The notes beneath the pieces are model-generated. The model was given only the letters and a program-made list of their open reading frames with translations. It did no database searches and had not been told where the DNA came from. DNA of 64,000 nt from an uncultured Sutterella sp. GTDB taxonomy: Bacteria > Pseudomonadota > Gammaproteobacteria > Burkholderiales > Burkholderiaceae_F. The stretch lies in NCBI GenBank assembly GCA_900542805.1, contig UQOW01000003.1, forward strand, positions 45,688 through 109,687, given 5' to 3'. Of this stretch, positions 32,194 through 41,008 are shown piece after piece; position 1 is the first letter of the stretch, and every line of letters starts with the position of its first letter. Both the position numbers and the translations under genes were made by a program.

Positions 32194-33087
32194 ATGGAAG
32201 CGGTATTGGATTTTTTTCTTTGGGCGGTCAGTCGGATTCCTTTGTCTTTTTTGCGCCGCACCGGAGCGTTTTTCGGAGCCGTTGCTTATACGGTAGCGCC
32301 TAAGTACCGTCGTAAGATTCTCAATAACATTCACCGAGTCGGGCTGCCGGAGTCCGTTGCCCGCGAGTCTTCGCGTCATACCGGAATGCTCGCGGCCGAG
32401 ACAGGGTGGCTTTGGGGTCGGAGCAACGAAGACATTGCTCGGGCCGTTACCTTTGAGCCCGGTGTCGTCGAAGCGTTTTCTTCTGTTTTGGATGCCGGAA
32501 AGAGCGTGATTTTGATGACGCCGCACGTCGGTGGCTTTGAGGCCATTCCGGTGGCGGTTTTCGAAGCAATTTTGAAAAAACGCGGGAAGGCCCTGTCGAT
32601 TTTGTACCGCGAACCGAAAAACCGTCTCATTCGTCCCTTTGTCAAACGTAGCCGTACGCGTCCGGGAATGGATCCCTCGCCGGCCGATTTGTCCGGTGTG
32701 CGTAAGATTGTTCGCGCCATGCGCTCGGGCGGAGTTTTAGGGTGTCTTCCCGATCAAGTTCCGGGGCGCGGCGAAGGTGTCTGGGCTCCGTTTTTCGGAC
32801 GTCCTGCCTTTACGATGACCTTCCCGATGAAGATGGCCCATCAATTCAATGCGGTTTGTATCGTCATGACAAGCGTGCGTGTGCCGAGCGGCTGGAAACT
32901 CGATGCCCGGGTGCTTGATTACCGAGCATCGGGTGATGCCTTGGCGGACGCAACGGCCATGAATAAAGCCATTGAAAAGGCCGTTATGAAAACACCCGAA
33001 CAATATCTGTGGAATTACAACCGTTATAAGGGGGTGGCGCATCACGTTAAAAACCCGGAGCCCAAGGAGTCCGACTCGTGCAAGTAA
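32194..33087 (+). CDS. LpxL/HtrB-family lysophospholipid acyltransferase (copy 1)
   Basis: Inner-membrane acyltransferase that adds a secondary acyl chain to lipid A. A membrane anchor sits at residues 5-30. The active-site motif is TPHVGGFEAI, giving H-x4-E in place of the more usual H-x4-D, followed by LYREPKNRLI and PDQVPGRGEGVWAPFFG. 297 aa, full length. The ATG at 32194 has only a weak GGTAG upstream. It overlaps a second family member by 10 nt. Which acyl position each adds cannot be told from sequence. Confidence 0.88.
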   Translation: MEAVLDFFLWAVSRIPLSFLRRTGAFFGAVAYTVAPKYRRKILNNIHRVGLPESVARESSRHTGMLAAETGWLWGRSNEDIARAVTFEPGVVEAFSSVLDAGKSVILMTPHVGGFEAIPVAVFEAILKKRGKALSILYREPKNRLIRPFVKRSRTRPGMDPSPADLSGVRKIVRAMRSGGVLGCLPDQVPGRGEGVWAPFFGRPAFTMTFPMKMAHQFNAVCIVMTSVRVPSGWKLDARVLDYRASGDALADATAMNKAIEKAVMKTPEQYLWNYNRYKGVAHHVKNPEPKESDSCK

Positions 33088-33971
33088 TCAATAACATAAT
33101 CGGCGCTTTGGGTGTCAAGCTTGTCAAGAGCACGGTCGGCATGAAGCCGGAGAGTCGCAATCGGTTTGCGCGTGCCTTGGCCTGGGTGTTTTGGTACGCC
33201 GTTCCGAAGCGCCGGAAAATTGCCTTGCGCAACTTGGAGCTTTGCTTTCCGGAAAAAACAGCGGACGAACGCCTGAAAATTGCGCACAAACTGTGTTTTA
33301 ACATCGCACGTTCGGCCTTCGATCACGGGGATTTGTGGGCAGGATCTGTTGAGCAGGTGCGTGCTCTCGTGCGCATCGAAGGATTGGAAAACATCACCCG
33401 GGAAGCCGGACACCCACTTTTGGTGATTGCCCCGCACTTTATCGGTCTGGATGCAGCCGTGACGGTTCTTGCCACATACGTTCAGGGAGCGGGCCTGTAT
33501 CAGCGGCAGAAAAATGCGGCTTGGAACAAAGCGGCATTAGAGGGCCGTGAGCGCTTCAGTCACTCGGTTCTAGTGGAAAAGACCGGTTCGGGCGATGTCA
33601 AAAAGATGATTCGCCTGATTCGTCAGAAGTTACCTTTTTATTACCTGCCGGATATGGACTACGGGCGTTCGCATTCGGAGTTTATCGATTTTTTCGGAGT
33701 CCCGGCCGCCACGGTTCCGGCAGCGAGCAAATTGGCACGCATCACGGGGGCCAAAGTTGTTTTTTGTGTGACGGAAATGACCGAAACCGGGTATATCACA
33801 CACATTTCCAAGCCGCTCGAAAACTTCCCGACATCCGATGCCATTGCCGATACCAAACGGATACAAAAAGAAATCGAACACTGGGTTTTGCAGTTCCCGG
33901 ATCAATACTTTTGGATGCATCGGCGCTTTAAGACGCGTCCTTTGGGTGAAAAGAGTCTGTACGAACCATAG
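33078..33971 (+). CDS. LpxL/LpxM-family lysophospholipid acyltransferase (copy 2)
   Basis: Second lipid A late acyltransferase, 297 aa. It has the classic APHFIGLDAA (H-x4-D), then YQRQKNAAWNKAALEGRERF and YLPDMDYGRSHSEFIDFFGV, and a C-terminal WMHRRFKTRP typical of the family. GTG start with AAGGAG 8 nt upstream, overlapping copy 1 by 10 nt. The tandem presumably provides the two secondary acylations of hexa-acyl lipid A. dapF follows after 8 nt. Confidence 0.9.
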   Translation: MQVINNIIGALGVKLVKSTVGMKPESRNRFARALAWVFWYAVPKRRKIALRNLELCFPEKTADERLKIAHKLCFNIARSAFDHGDLWAGSVEQVRALVRIEGLENITREAGHPLLVIAPHFIGLDAAVTVLATYVQGAGLYQRQKNAAWNKAALEGRERFSHSVLVEKTGSGDVKKMIRLIRQKLPFYYLPDMDYGRSHSEFIDFFGVPAATVPAASKLARITGAKVVFCVTEMTETGYITHISKPLENFPTSDAIADTKRIQKEIEHWVLQFPDQYFWMHRRFKTRPLGEKSLYEP

Positions 33972-33979
33972 GAGCGACT

Positions 33980-34834
33980 ATGGAACTATCGTTTACGAAA
34001 ATGCAGGGAACGGGCAATGATTTTGTCGTCATTGATGCGACAAAAGAGCCGTTTTCTCTTTCGACTGACACGATTCGTTCTTTAGCGGACAGGCGATACG
34101 GAATCGGCTTTGATCAGATGCTCGTCGTGCAATCCGATGAAACAGGACGAGCCGATTTTTGTTATCGTATCTTTAATGCTGACGGCGGCGAGGTCGCGAT
34201 GTGCGGTAACGGCGCCCGATGCTTTGCGCTTTACGTGCGAAGCCACGGTCTGACGCAAAAGGACCGCATTCGTGTGCGAACGATGTCGGGGATTATTACG
34301 CCCGAGATCCTCTCGGACGGAACCGTTCGCGTGGATATGGGATGCCCGAATTTTTGTCCGAAGGACGTGCCGTTTAACCCGGAAACCTTTGAAAGCGTTT
34401 CACGCAAAAACGCGGTTTTATATCGCACGAAAATAAGCGGCATTTCCTTTTCGTTCGGTGTTGTCAGCATGGGAAATCCCCATGCCGTGTGTTTGGTACA
34501 ACGCGAGCAATTGCCGCTTGTCGGGACAATCGGACCGGCGTTGCAAGCGTGCGGAGCATTCCCCGAGGGTGTGAATGTCGGCCTTTTGACCGTTTACTCT
34601 GCCGAGCAGGCTGCCTTGCGCGTTTTCGAGCGCGGGGTCGGGGAAACGCTCGCTTGCGGGTCGGGGGCATCGGCCGCGTTTGCCATCGCTCACCGGGCCG
34701 GCCTTTTAACGGATAAGGCCGATTTTCAGATGCGCGGCGGACGCCTTCTAATGCAAATCGGACAAGACGGGCACGTTTTGCTCGCCGGTCCTGCTTGTGA
34801 AGTATTTGAAGGAAAGATTTCAATAAAAGGTTAG
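33980..34834 (+). CDS. dapF: DapF, diaminopimelate epimerase
   Basis: Cofactor-independent epimerase converting LL- to meso-diaminopimelate for lysine and peptidoglycan. Both catalytic cysteines are present: Cys75 in AMCGNGARC and Cys226 in LACGSGASAA. The N-terminal KMQGTGNDFVVID is standard. 284 aa. It lies 8 nt after the acyltransferases and 6 nt before rlmI; the pairing of acyltransferases with dapF is common in betaproteobacteria. Confidence 0.97.
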   Translation: MELSFTKMQGTGNDFVVIDATKEPFSLSTDTIRSLADRRYGIGFDQMLVVQSDETGRADFCYRIFNADGGEVAMCGNGARCFALYVRSHGLTQKDRIRVRTMSGIITPEILSDGTVRVDMGCPNFCPKDVPFNPETFESVSRKNAVLYRTKISGISFSFGVVSMGNPHAVCLVQREQLPLVGTIGPALQACGAFPEGVNVGLLTVYSAEQAALRVFERGVGETLACGSGASAAFAIAHRAGLLTDKADFQMRGGRLLMQIGQDGHVLLAGPACEVFEGKISIKG

Positions 34835-34840
34835 AGAGTC

Positions 34841-36064
34841 ATGATGGACGTCGTTTTGAAAAAGGGCAAAGAAAAAAGCCTTTTGCGCAGACATCCGTGG
34901 GTCTATGACACGGCTGTTGCCCGAGTTTCGGGTCACGCAGGTCCCGGTGACCTCGTGCGCGTGGTTTCGAATTCGGGTCTTGTACTCGGCATCGGCGGCT
35001 ATTCACCCGCCTCATCGCTTCGTGTGCGGATGTGGACTTTTAATGAGGCAGAAGATGTTGCTTCGATGGCCTTTTTGCAAAATCGGTTGGAGCAGGCGGT
35101 TCGCGCACGCGAGAATTTGCTGCAAAGAACCACGGCACGTCGCCTTGTGTTTGCCGAGGTAGACGGTCTCCCCGGGCTTGTGGTCGATCAATATGACGCT
35201 TGGCTTGTGACGCAATTTCAAAGCGCCGCAGTTGAGGTGCGGCGCGAGGCCATTGCCTCGATTTTGATGCAGCTGACGGGGGCCAAAGGGGTATTCGATC
35301 GCTCCGATGCCGCCACGCGCCAACGCGAGGGTCTGGCGCCTCACATCGGCGTTTTAGCCGGTTCCAATCCGCCCGAGCGCATCGAGGTGGTCGAGGACGG
35401 AGTTCGGTACGGGGTCGATGTGCGAAAAGGACACAAAACCGGGTTTTATATCGATCAGCGGGAAAGCCGTCTGGCCGTGCAACGCCTCGCGCGTGAATTT
35501 CGCGAAAAAAACGGTCGGGGATTGCGGGCACTCAATTGCTTTTGCTACACAGGTGGTTTTTCCCTTGCTTTGATGGCAGGCGGCGCCGACAGTGTCGATA
35601 GCGTCGACAGTTCGGCTGATGCCTTGGCTCAGGCTCGTGCGAATGCCAAGTTAAACCGACTACCGGAAAGTGCCTTAAATTGGATTGAAGCCGATGTCTT
35701 TGAGTACTTAAGAAAAGCACGTGAGGCCGGAAAGACCTATGATTTAGTCATTCTCGATCCGCCTAAGTTTGCCTCGAGCCACTACCACGTGGAACGTGCT
35801 GCGCGTGCGTACAAGGACATTAACTTAAACGGGATGCGGCTTTTGCGCGAGGGCGGACATTTGATGAGCTTTTCTTGCTCAGGGGCCGTTGATGTCGATT
35901 TGTTTCAGAAGATTCTGGCCGGAGCGGTTTTCGATGCCGGTAAAGACGTTTGGGCTGTGGAACGTTTCGGAGCCGGTGCCGATCACCCGCTTCTGATGAC
36001 GTATCCGGAAGGCGAGTATTTGAAAGGAATGCATCTTTTGATGCGTTCGGACGGATTTGTTTAG
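34841..36064 (+). CDS. rlmI: RlmI-family 23S rRNA (cytosine-C5)-methyltransferase
   Basis: PUA domain (residues 1-75, with LLRRHPWVYDTAV and GIGGYSPASSLRVRMW), then an RlmI-specific EEHD-like beta hairpin, then a Rossmann SAM domain with ALNCFCYTGGFSLALMAGG (motif I) and the catalytic LDPPKFASS (motif IV), and the late SCSGAVDVDLF cysteine. E. coli RlmI makes m5C1962 in 23S rRNA. 407 aa, full length. Part of a run of genes 6-10 nt apart. Confidence 0.9.
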   Translation: MMDVVLKKGKEKSLLRRHPWVYDTAVARVSGHAGPGDLVRVVSNSGLVLGIGGYSPASSLRVRMWTFNEAEDVASMAFLQNRLEQAVRARENLLQRTTARRLVFAEVDGLPGLVVDQYDAWLVTQFQSAAVEVRREAIASILMQLTGAKGVFDRSDAATRQREGLAPHIGVLAGSNPPERIEVVEDGVRYGVDVRKGHKTGFYIDQRESRLAVQRLAREFREKNGRGLRALNCFCYTGGFSLALMAGGADSVDSVDSSADALAQARANAKLNRLPESALNWIEADVFEYLRKAREAGKTYDLVILDPPKFASSHYHVERAARAYKDINLNGMRLLREGGHLMSFSCSGAVDVDLFQKILAGAVFDAGKDVWAVERFGAGADHPLLMTYPEGEYLKGMHLLMRSDGFV

Positions 36065-36074
36065 GACAAAAAGT

Positions 36075-37109
36075 ATGCAAGAAGATAATTTGGGACTAGC
36101 TCCGGAACCTGAAATTCCCGTGACGATTTTGACGGGTTTTTTGGGAGCCGGTAAGACGACACTTCTTAATCGGATTCTTTCCGAAGACCATCACCACAAG
36201 ATTGCGGTGATTGAAAACGAGTTCGGAGAGGAGGGAATCGATAACGAACTGCTGGTACAAAACGACAAAGAGCAGATTGTTCAGATGAATAACGGGTGCA
36301 TTTGCTGCACGATTCGTGGGGATTTGTCTCGGATTTTGACGAACCTGAGGTTAAGGCGCGATCGCGGCGAGATTGACTTTGACCGAGTTGTTATCGAGAC
36401 AACCGGTGTGGCGAACCCCGGTCCGGTTTGTCAGACGTTTTTCATGGACGATGCCATTGCGTGCTTTTATCGCTTGGACGGGGTCGTGACTCTTGTCGAT
36501 GCCAAGTACGGCAATAAAACGCTCGATGAGCAACCCGAGGCCAAAGATCAGGTCGGGTTTGCCGATCGCATCTTTGTTTCCAAGAGCGATTTAGTCACGC
36601 CCGAAGAGTACGAACAACTCAAAGCACGACTGATTTCCATCAATCCGCGCGCGCCGATAGAAGCCGTACACATGGGGCAGGTAGCCGTCGACAAAGTGCT
36701 CGATATCTACGGATTTAACATGAACGACATTCTGGATATCGATCCGGCGTTTTTCTCGACTGTGCATCCGCATCACCATAACGATGATGTCAAAGCCTTT
36801 GTCTTTCAATCCGATAGGCCCATGCAACCGGTGCGATTCGAGCAGTATGTTCAGAGTCTGGTGGCCGTATACGGTCAGGATATGCTCCGTTACAAGGGCG
36901 TTTTGTACTTTCGGGAGACTTCTCGCCGTATGGTTTTCCAGGGCGTACACATGGTCTTTAGCGCCGATGCTTTAGGTGAGTGGGGCGACAGGAAGCCGGA
37001 AAACAAAATTGTCATCATCGGACGCAATCTTCCGAGTCAGGCGATTGTCAAGGGCTTTGAAAGTTGTCTGGCCGCACCAGGCGAACCGCTTGTTACCGGT
37101 CAAAGATAA
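36075..37109 (+). CDS. CobW/COG0523-family GTPase (metal-chaperone type)
   Basis: G3E GTPase of the CobW/YjiA/ZNG1 group, proposed or shown to deliver Zn or Co to target proteins. Walker A GFLGAGKTT is at residues 21-29, the metal-binding CxCC (GCICC, Cys75/77/78) follows, then ETTGVANP and SKSDLV. The C-terminal CobW_C domain is preceded by a His-rich loop HPHHHNDD (about 229-236). The ATG at 36075 has AGGA 8 nt upstream. The client is unknown; neighbours give no metal-uptake context, and I saw no Zur-like box in the short gap upstream. Confidence 0.88.
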   Translation: MQEDNLGLAPEPEIPVTILTGFLGAGKTTLLNRILSEDHHHKIAVIENEFGEEGIDNELLVQNDKEQIVQMNNGCICCTIRGDLSRILTNLRLRRDRGEIDFDRVVIETTGVANPGPVCQTFFMDDAIACFYRLDGVVTLVDAKYGNKTLDEQPEAKDQVGFADRIFVSKSDLVTPEEYEQLKARLISINPRAPIEAVHMGQVAVDKVLDIYGFNMNDILDIDPAFFSTVHPHHHNDDVKAFVFQSDRPMQPVRFEQYVQSLVAVYGQDMLRYKGVLYFRETSRRMVFQGVHMVFSADALGEWGDRKPENKIVIIGRNLPSQAIVKGFESCLAAPGEPLVTGQR

Positions 37110-37118
37110 GGAGTCAAG

Positions 37119-37721
37119 ATGACCTCGGGCACCGATCCGCGCATTGCACATTTAACGGAGCTTTTTTCCGAACTCCCCGGCCTCGGCCCGAGATCGGCTT
37201 CGCGTCTTGTGGCCGATTTGCTGACGGTACACAAAGACATTGCTTTGACTCTCGCGCAATCGCTTGAGGACACTGTCTCACGCGTCGGACGGTGCCGGTC
37301 TTGTAATACTCTTTGCACGGAAGATATTTGTCCGATTTGCGCCAAGCCAGACCGAGACCGCTCGATTATCTGTGTGGTTGAGTCGGCCTCGGACATGGAG
37401 GCCATTGAAGAGTCCGTTGCGTATGCCGGTAGTTATTTCGTTCTCATGGGGCGTGTCAATCCCTTAAAAGGCATCGGCCCGGAAGACATCGGTGTCGATA
37501 AGCTCGTTGACAGAGTTCTTTGCCAAGACGTGCGTGAAGTGGTTTTGGCGACAAGCTACACGGCCGAGGGAGAAATGACGGCGCATATGATTGCCGCCGT
37601 CCTGAAAAAGAAAGCGCCGACAGTGCGTGTGACGCGCCTTTCCAAGGGGCTTTCGGCCGGCGTTGAGGTCGAATACACCGATCCGGCGACTTTAACGGCG
37701 GCTATCCTCGGACGACACTAA
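37119..37721 (+). CDS. recR: RecR, recombination mediator protein
   Basis: Acts with RecO (and RecF) to load RecA on SSB-coated DNA. A HhH motif (LPGLGPRSASRL, about residues 19-30), the C4 zinc finger (Cys59, 62, 71, 74) and a Toprim domain with CVVESASDMEAIEES are all present. 200 aa. It is usually next to dnaX-ybaB; here it is the sixth gene of an acyltransferase-dapF-rlmI-cobW series, 9 nt after cobW. Confidence 0.96.
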   Translation: MTSGTDPRIAHLTELFSELPGLGPRSASRLVADLLTVHKDIALTLAQSLEDTVSRVGRCRSCNTLCTEDICPICAKPDRDRSIICVVESASDMEAIEESVAYAGSYFVLMGRVNPLKGIGPEDIGVDKLVDRVLCQDVREVVLATSYTAEGEMTAHMIAAVLKKKAPTVRVTRLSKGLSAGVEVEYTDPATLTAAILGRH

Positions 37722-37816
37722 TCGGTCGGTCCTTTCGGGCGTGTCTGCGTGCTATTCTTTGCCCCGAACACGGGGCGTTGTATCCCTGTATCTATCTCAG
37801 GCAAGGAGTTGCAACT

Positions 37817-39085
37817 ATGGCAAGTGACTTACAGCACGAAGGATTGGAGTTTTGTAAGACGGTTTTCGAAACGGTCCGGCAGATGAGTGTCGAGGGACGC
37901 GGTGTGACGCGTCAGGGGTACGGACCTGTTGAATGCAAAGTTATCGAGTATTTAAAAAGCGTCGGGCGGGATTTGAATCTTGAGATTTGCGACGATGCAG
38001 CGGGTAACGTCTGGATGCGACTGCCCGGGACCGATTCTTCGCTTCCGGCTTTTGTCTCCGGCAGTCATGCCGACTCGGTTCCCGAAGGCGGAAACTATGA
38101 CGGATTGGCGGGTGTGACGGCTGCTCTTGCCGTGGCCTGGTGGATGAGACGCACGCATTTCACGCCCAAGCGGGACTACGTCGTTCTTGTGATGCGTTGC
38201 GAAGAGTCGAGTTTCTTCGGAAAGGCGTACATCGGATCGCTTGCTTTTACCGGGCAGTTAACGACCAACGAAACGAACTTAAAGCACTGGACGGAAGACA
38301 AAACGTTGGGCGACTTCATGAGCGATTGCGGCATTGATGTTGCCAAGATTACATCCGGTCAGCCCTTGGTGGATTTAAAGAAAATTGCCGCTTTTGTGGA
38401 ATTGCATATCGAGCAGGGACCGACCTTGGACAGTTCGGATACCGAACGCGTCGGTATCGTTACGGGCATTCGCGGAAATGTGCGTCATAAGGCTGTTCGT
38501 TGTATCGGTCAGACGGCGCACTCGGGGGCTGTCGATAAGCAGTTCCGGCACGATGCCGTGATGGCAACGGCAGAATTGATTCACACCATGGACAAGCACT
38601 GGGACGAATGGCTTGCCAGGGGCGAGGATTTGGTTTTCACAATCGGCGTTTTAAAGACGGCTCCGACGGCCGCGATTACGGTTGTGCCCGGTGAGACGAA
38701 CTTCTCGGTCGATATGCGGAGTTTGAAACTCGATACGGTCAAACGTTTCGAAGAACTCATGCGTCAGGAAGCCGAACGCATCGGCCAAAAGCGCGGTGTG
38801 AAGTTCGAATTCGACAAGCTTCTGGTGACACAACCGGCCGGTGTCGATGCGGCTTTAAGCGACAAGTTAGCAGCCACGGCTGCCAAGTGCGGGATTCCGG
38901 TCAAGCGCCTGGCAAGCGGAGCCGGTCACGACTCGGCTGTTATCGGTAATAAGGGCGTGCCGGTTGCGATGATTTTCGTAGCCAATCAAAACGGTTCGCA
39001 TAACCCATATGAAACCATGAAGCTCGAAGACTTTATGGTCGGAGCCGATTTGCTTTGGAGAATTGTCGAACACTTTGACGCCTAA
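37817..39085 (+). CDS. M20-family amidohydrolase, N-carbamoyl-amino acid hydrolase / allantoate amidohydrolase type
   Basis: 422-aa di-zinc hydrolase of the hydantoinase/carbamoylase (AllC/HyuC) group. Metal residues are seen in SGSHADSVPEGGNYDG (about residues 76-91), MRCEESSFFG and the group-specific FVELHIEQGP; the lid domain follows and the late SGAGHDSA bears the last ligand. ATG 37817 with AAGGAG about 9 nt upstream. It may be a separate unit from recR (95-nt gap) and is followed by its own terminator. Substrate undetermined; no uric-acid or hydantoin genes lie nearby. Confidence 0.85.
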   Translation: MASDLQHEGLEFCKTVFETVRQMSVEGRGVTRQGYGPVECKVIEYLKSVGRDLNLEICDDAAGNVWMRLPGTDSSLPAFVSGSHADSVPEGGNYDGLAGVTAALAVAWWMRRTHFTPKRDYVVLVMRCEESSFFGKAYIGSLAFTGQLTTNETNLKHWTEDKTLGDFMSDCGIDVAKITSGQPLVDLKKIAAFVELHIEQGPTLDSSDTERVGIVTGIRGNVRHKAVRCIGQTAHSGAVDKQFRHDAVMATAELIHTMDKHWDEWLARGEDLVFTIGVLKTAPTAAITVVPGETNFSVDMRSLKLDTVKRFEELMRQEAERIGQKRGVKFEFDKLLVTQPAGVDAALSDKLAATAAKCGIPVKRLASGAGHDSAVIGNKGVPVAMIFVANQNGSHNPYETMKLEDFMVGADLLWRIVEHFDA

Positions 39086-39110
39086 GGTGGCACAGTAGCC
39101 GATGAATAGG

Positions 39111-39144
39111 TCCCGTTGCGAAGATACTTTTGCGGCGGGATTTT
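39111..39144 (+). terminator. Terminator after the AllC-like hydrolase gene
   Basis: TCCCGTTGC (39111-39119) pairs imperfectly with GCGGCGGGA (39132-39140), followed by TTTT and a T-rich tract. Confidence 0.6.
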
Positions 39145-39226
39145 CTTCGGGTCTCGGTGATCAATCCTGAAAGAGACCGTGTAGAGCGCAAAGAAAGCCC
39201 TGTCCGATTCTAGGGAAATACAGACT

Positions 39227-39302
39227 ACGCTAAGTGAAAAAACAGAAATGTTCTAAGGCACTGATTTTCAATAGAAAATAGTGCTTTCAGGTGCAAAAGC
39301 TG
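39227..39302. repeat. Block related to the 2.7-kb repeats
   Basis: ACGCTAAGTGAAAAAA (39227-39242) matches the block at 2673-2688 apart from one or two bases, and the following GTGCTTTCAGGTGCAAAAG segment resembles the TCACTTTTTAGGTGATACAG part of the 2.7-kb repeat at the same relative distance. No coding function. Likely a decayed copy of the same dispersed element, in another convergent intergenic gap. Confidence 0.45.
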
Positions 39303-39355
39303 AAAAAGAATGCGGATGCACCCCTTTTGAGAGCAACTTCGAAAAACTTCTCCTT

Positions 39356-40399
39356 TTAGTCGGAACTAAAAAGATCTTTGGGCATACCGGCCATTGCAGG
39401 ATTTGCAAGTTCGAAATGTCGATAGGCGGCATCTGTGGCCACACGACCGCGTTGTGTTCGCTGTATGAGACCGTTTTGAATCAGATACGGTTCAATCACG
39501 TCCTCGAGCGTTTCCCGATCTTCGCCTAAAGCACTGGCCAAGTTGTCGATCCCGACGGGGCCTCCGGCAAACTTATCCAAAATGATGCGAAGGAATTTCC
39601 GGTCGACCGAATCAAGTCCGATTTTGTCTACATTGAGCATCTTTAAGGCGGCATCGGCAATATCGCGTGAAACAAGCCCGTTTCCTTTCACCTGTGCAAA
39701 ATCGCGGACACGACGCAAGAGGCGGTTGGCAATTCGCGGCGTTCCTCGGGAGCGGCGGGCAATTTCCAGAGCGCCTTGTTCATCGACTTTGACATTTAAA
39801 AGTCCGGCGGACCGTTTGACAATCCGAATGAGTTCCTCGGTTGAGTAAAACTGCAACTGGTTGACAATCCCGAAACGCGCACGCAAAGGATTGGTCAGCG
39901 CTCCTGCCCGTGTTGTGGCACCGACAAGAGTAAATGGCGGTAAATCGAGCTTAATGGAGCGCGCAGCCGGTCCCTCGCCGATCATGATGTCAATCTGGTA
40001 GTCCTCTAAGGCCGGATAAAGGATTTCTTCGACAACCGGACTTAAACGATGAATCTCGTCGATAAAAAGGACATCGTTTTTTTCCAGATTCGTCAAGATT
40101 GCCGCCAGATCCCCCGGGCGCTCTAAAACCGGCCCTGAAGTCTGACGCAAATTCACGCCCATTTCGTTAGCGATAATGTGTGCCAGAGTTGTTTTCCCAA
40201 GACCCGGAGGTCCGAAAAGCAGCAGGTGATCTAAGGGTTCGTGGCGCTGTTTGGCGGCCGTAATGAAGATGGAGAGCTGCTCTTTGATAGCGCTCTGGCC
40301 GACGTAGTCGTCGAGTTTGAGCGGACGCAAAGCTCGGTCGATATTTTCTTCCCTCGGGCTTGCAACTTCACTTGCAACAATGCGTTCGACGTTTTCCAT
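39356..40399 (-). CDS. ruvB: RuvB, Holliday junction branch-migration ATPase
   Basis: AAA+ hexameric motor of the RuvABC resolvasome. Opens with the family motif RPLKLDDYVGQ, Walker A GPPGLGKTT, Walker B VLFIDEIHRLS, a sensor-1 GATTRAG and the C-terminal winged helix ending in YRHFEL. 347 aa. It starts 24 nt after ruvA; last gene of nadK-recN-ruvC-ruvA-ruvB. Confidence 0.98.
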   Translation of the reverse strand: MENVERIVASEVASPREENIDRALRPLKLDDYVGQSAIKEQLSIFITAAKQRHEPLDHLLLFGPPGLGKTTLAHIIANEMGVNLRQTSGPVLERPGDLAAILTNLEKNDVLFIDEIHRLSPVVEEILYPALEDYQIDIMIGEGPAARSIKLDLPPFTLVGATTRAGALTNPLRARFGIVNQLQFYSTEELIRIVKRSAGLLNVKVDEQGALEIARRSRGTPRIANRLLRRVRDFAQVKGNGLVSRDIADAALKMLNVDKIGLDSVDRKFLRIILDKFAGGPVGIDNLASALGEDRETLEDVIEPYLIQNGLIQRTQRGRVATDAAYRHFELANPAMAGMPKDLFSSD

Positions 40400-40423
40400 T
40401 CCTTCCTCGCCGTATTTCGGTTG

Positions 40424-41002
40424 TCATTTTGACAAAACTTTGAGTGCCTCACGAATTCCGTCGTTGACACTGATATCGGAGGCAAGCCCCTTGACGGCTT
40501 GGTGTGCTTCGCGTTCGGAGTAGCCCAAGGAGACCAAGGCGCCGATGATATCGGATTGGGCACCGTTTGTCGGGGTTTGCAAGTCCGTGGAGTTGATGAC
40601 GGTATCGATTTTTCCCTTGAGTTCCAAGACGATGCGTTCGGCGGTTTTCTTCCCGACGCCGGGGATTCGGGTTAAAAGGCCGGGTTCGGCCTGTGAGACA
40701 GCCTGAGCGAGGACTGAGGATGAAATTCCCGAAAGGATGGAAAGGGCAATCTTCGGACCGATTCCGGAAATGCGAATTAAAAGTCGAAATAAAGACCGCT
40801 CGGCCTTTGTACCGAAACCGAAAAGAAGTTCGGCATCTTCCCGCACCACAAAATGGGTATACAAAAACACGTCATCTCCGATGTCCGGCAAGTTGTAAAG
40901 CGTTGACATCGGAACATCGATTTCGTAGCCGATTCCGTTGGTTTCAATCAAAATTTGCGGCGGATTTTTTTCAAGCAACCGGCCTCTGATACTTCCGATC
41001 AT
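40424..41002 (-). CDS. ruvA: RuvA, Holliday junction-binding protein
   Basis: Tetrameric junction-binding subunit. N-terminal OB-fold (MIGSIRGRLLEKNPPQILIE), two HhH motifs in domain II (LIRISGIGPKIALSIL and LLTRIPGVGKKTAERIVLEL), an acidic/flexible linker, and a RuvB-binding UBA-like domain (ALVSLGYSEREAHQAV). 192 aa, normal. It follows ruvC by 6 nt. Confidence 0.97.
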   Translation of the reverse strand: MIGSIRGRLLEKNPPQILIETNGIGYEIDVPMSTLYNLPDIGDDVFLYTHFVVREDAELLFGFGTKAERSLFRLLIRISGIGPKIALSILSGISSSVLAQAVSQAEPGLLTRIPGVGKKTAERIVLELKGKIDTVINSTDLQTPTNGAQSDIIGALVSLGYSEREAHQAVKGLASDISVNDGIREALKVLSK

Positions 41003-41008
41003 AGTAAA

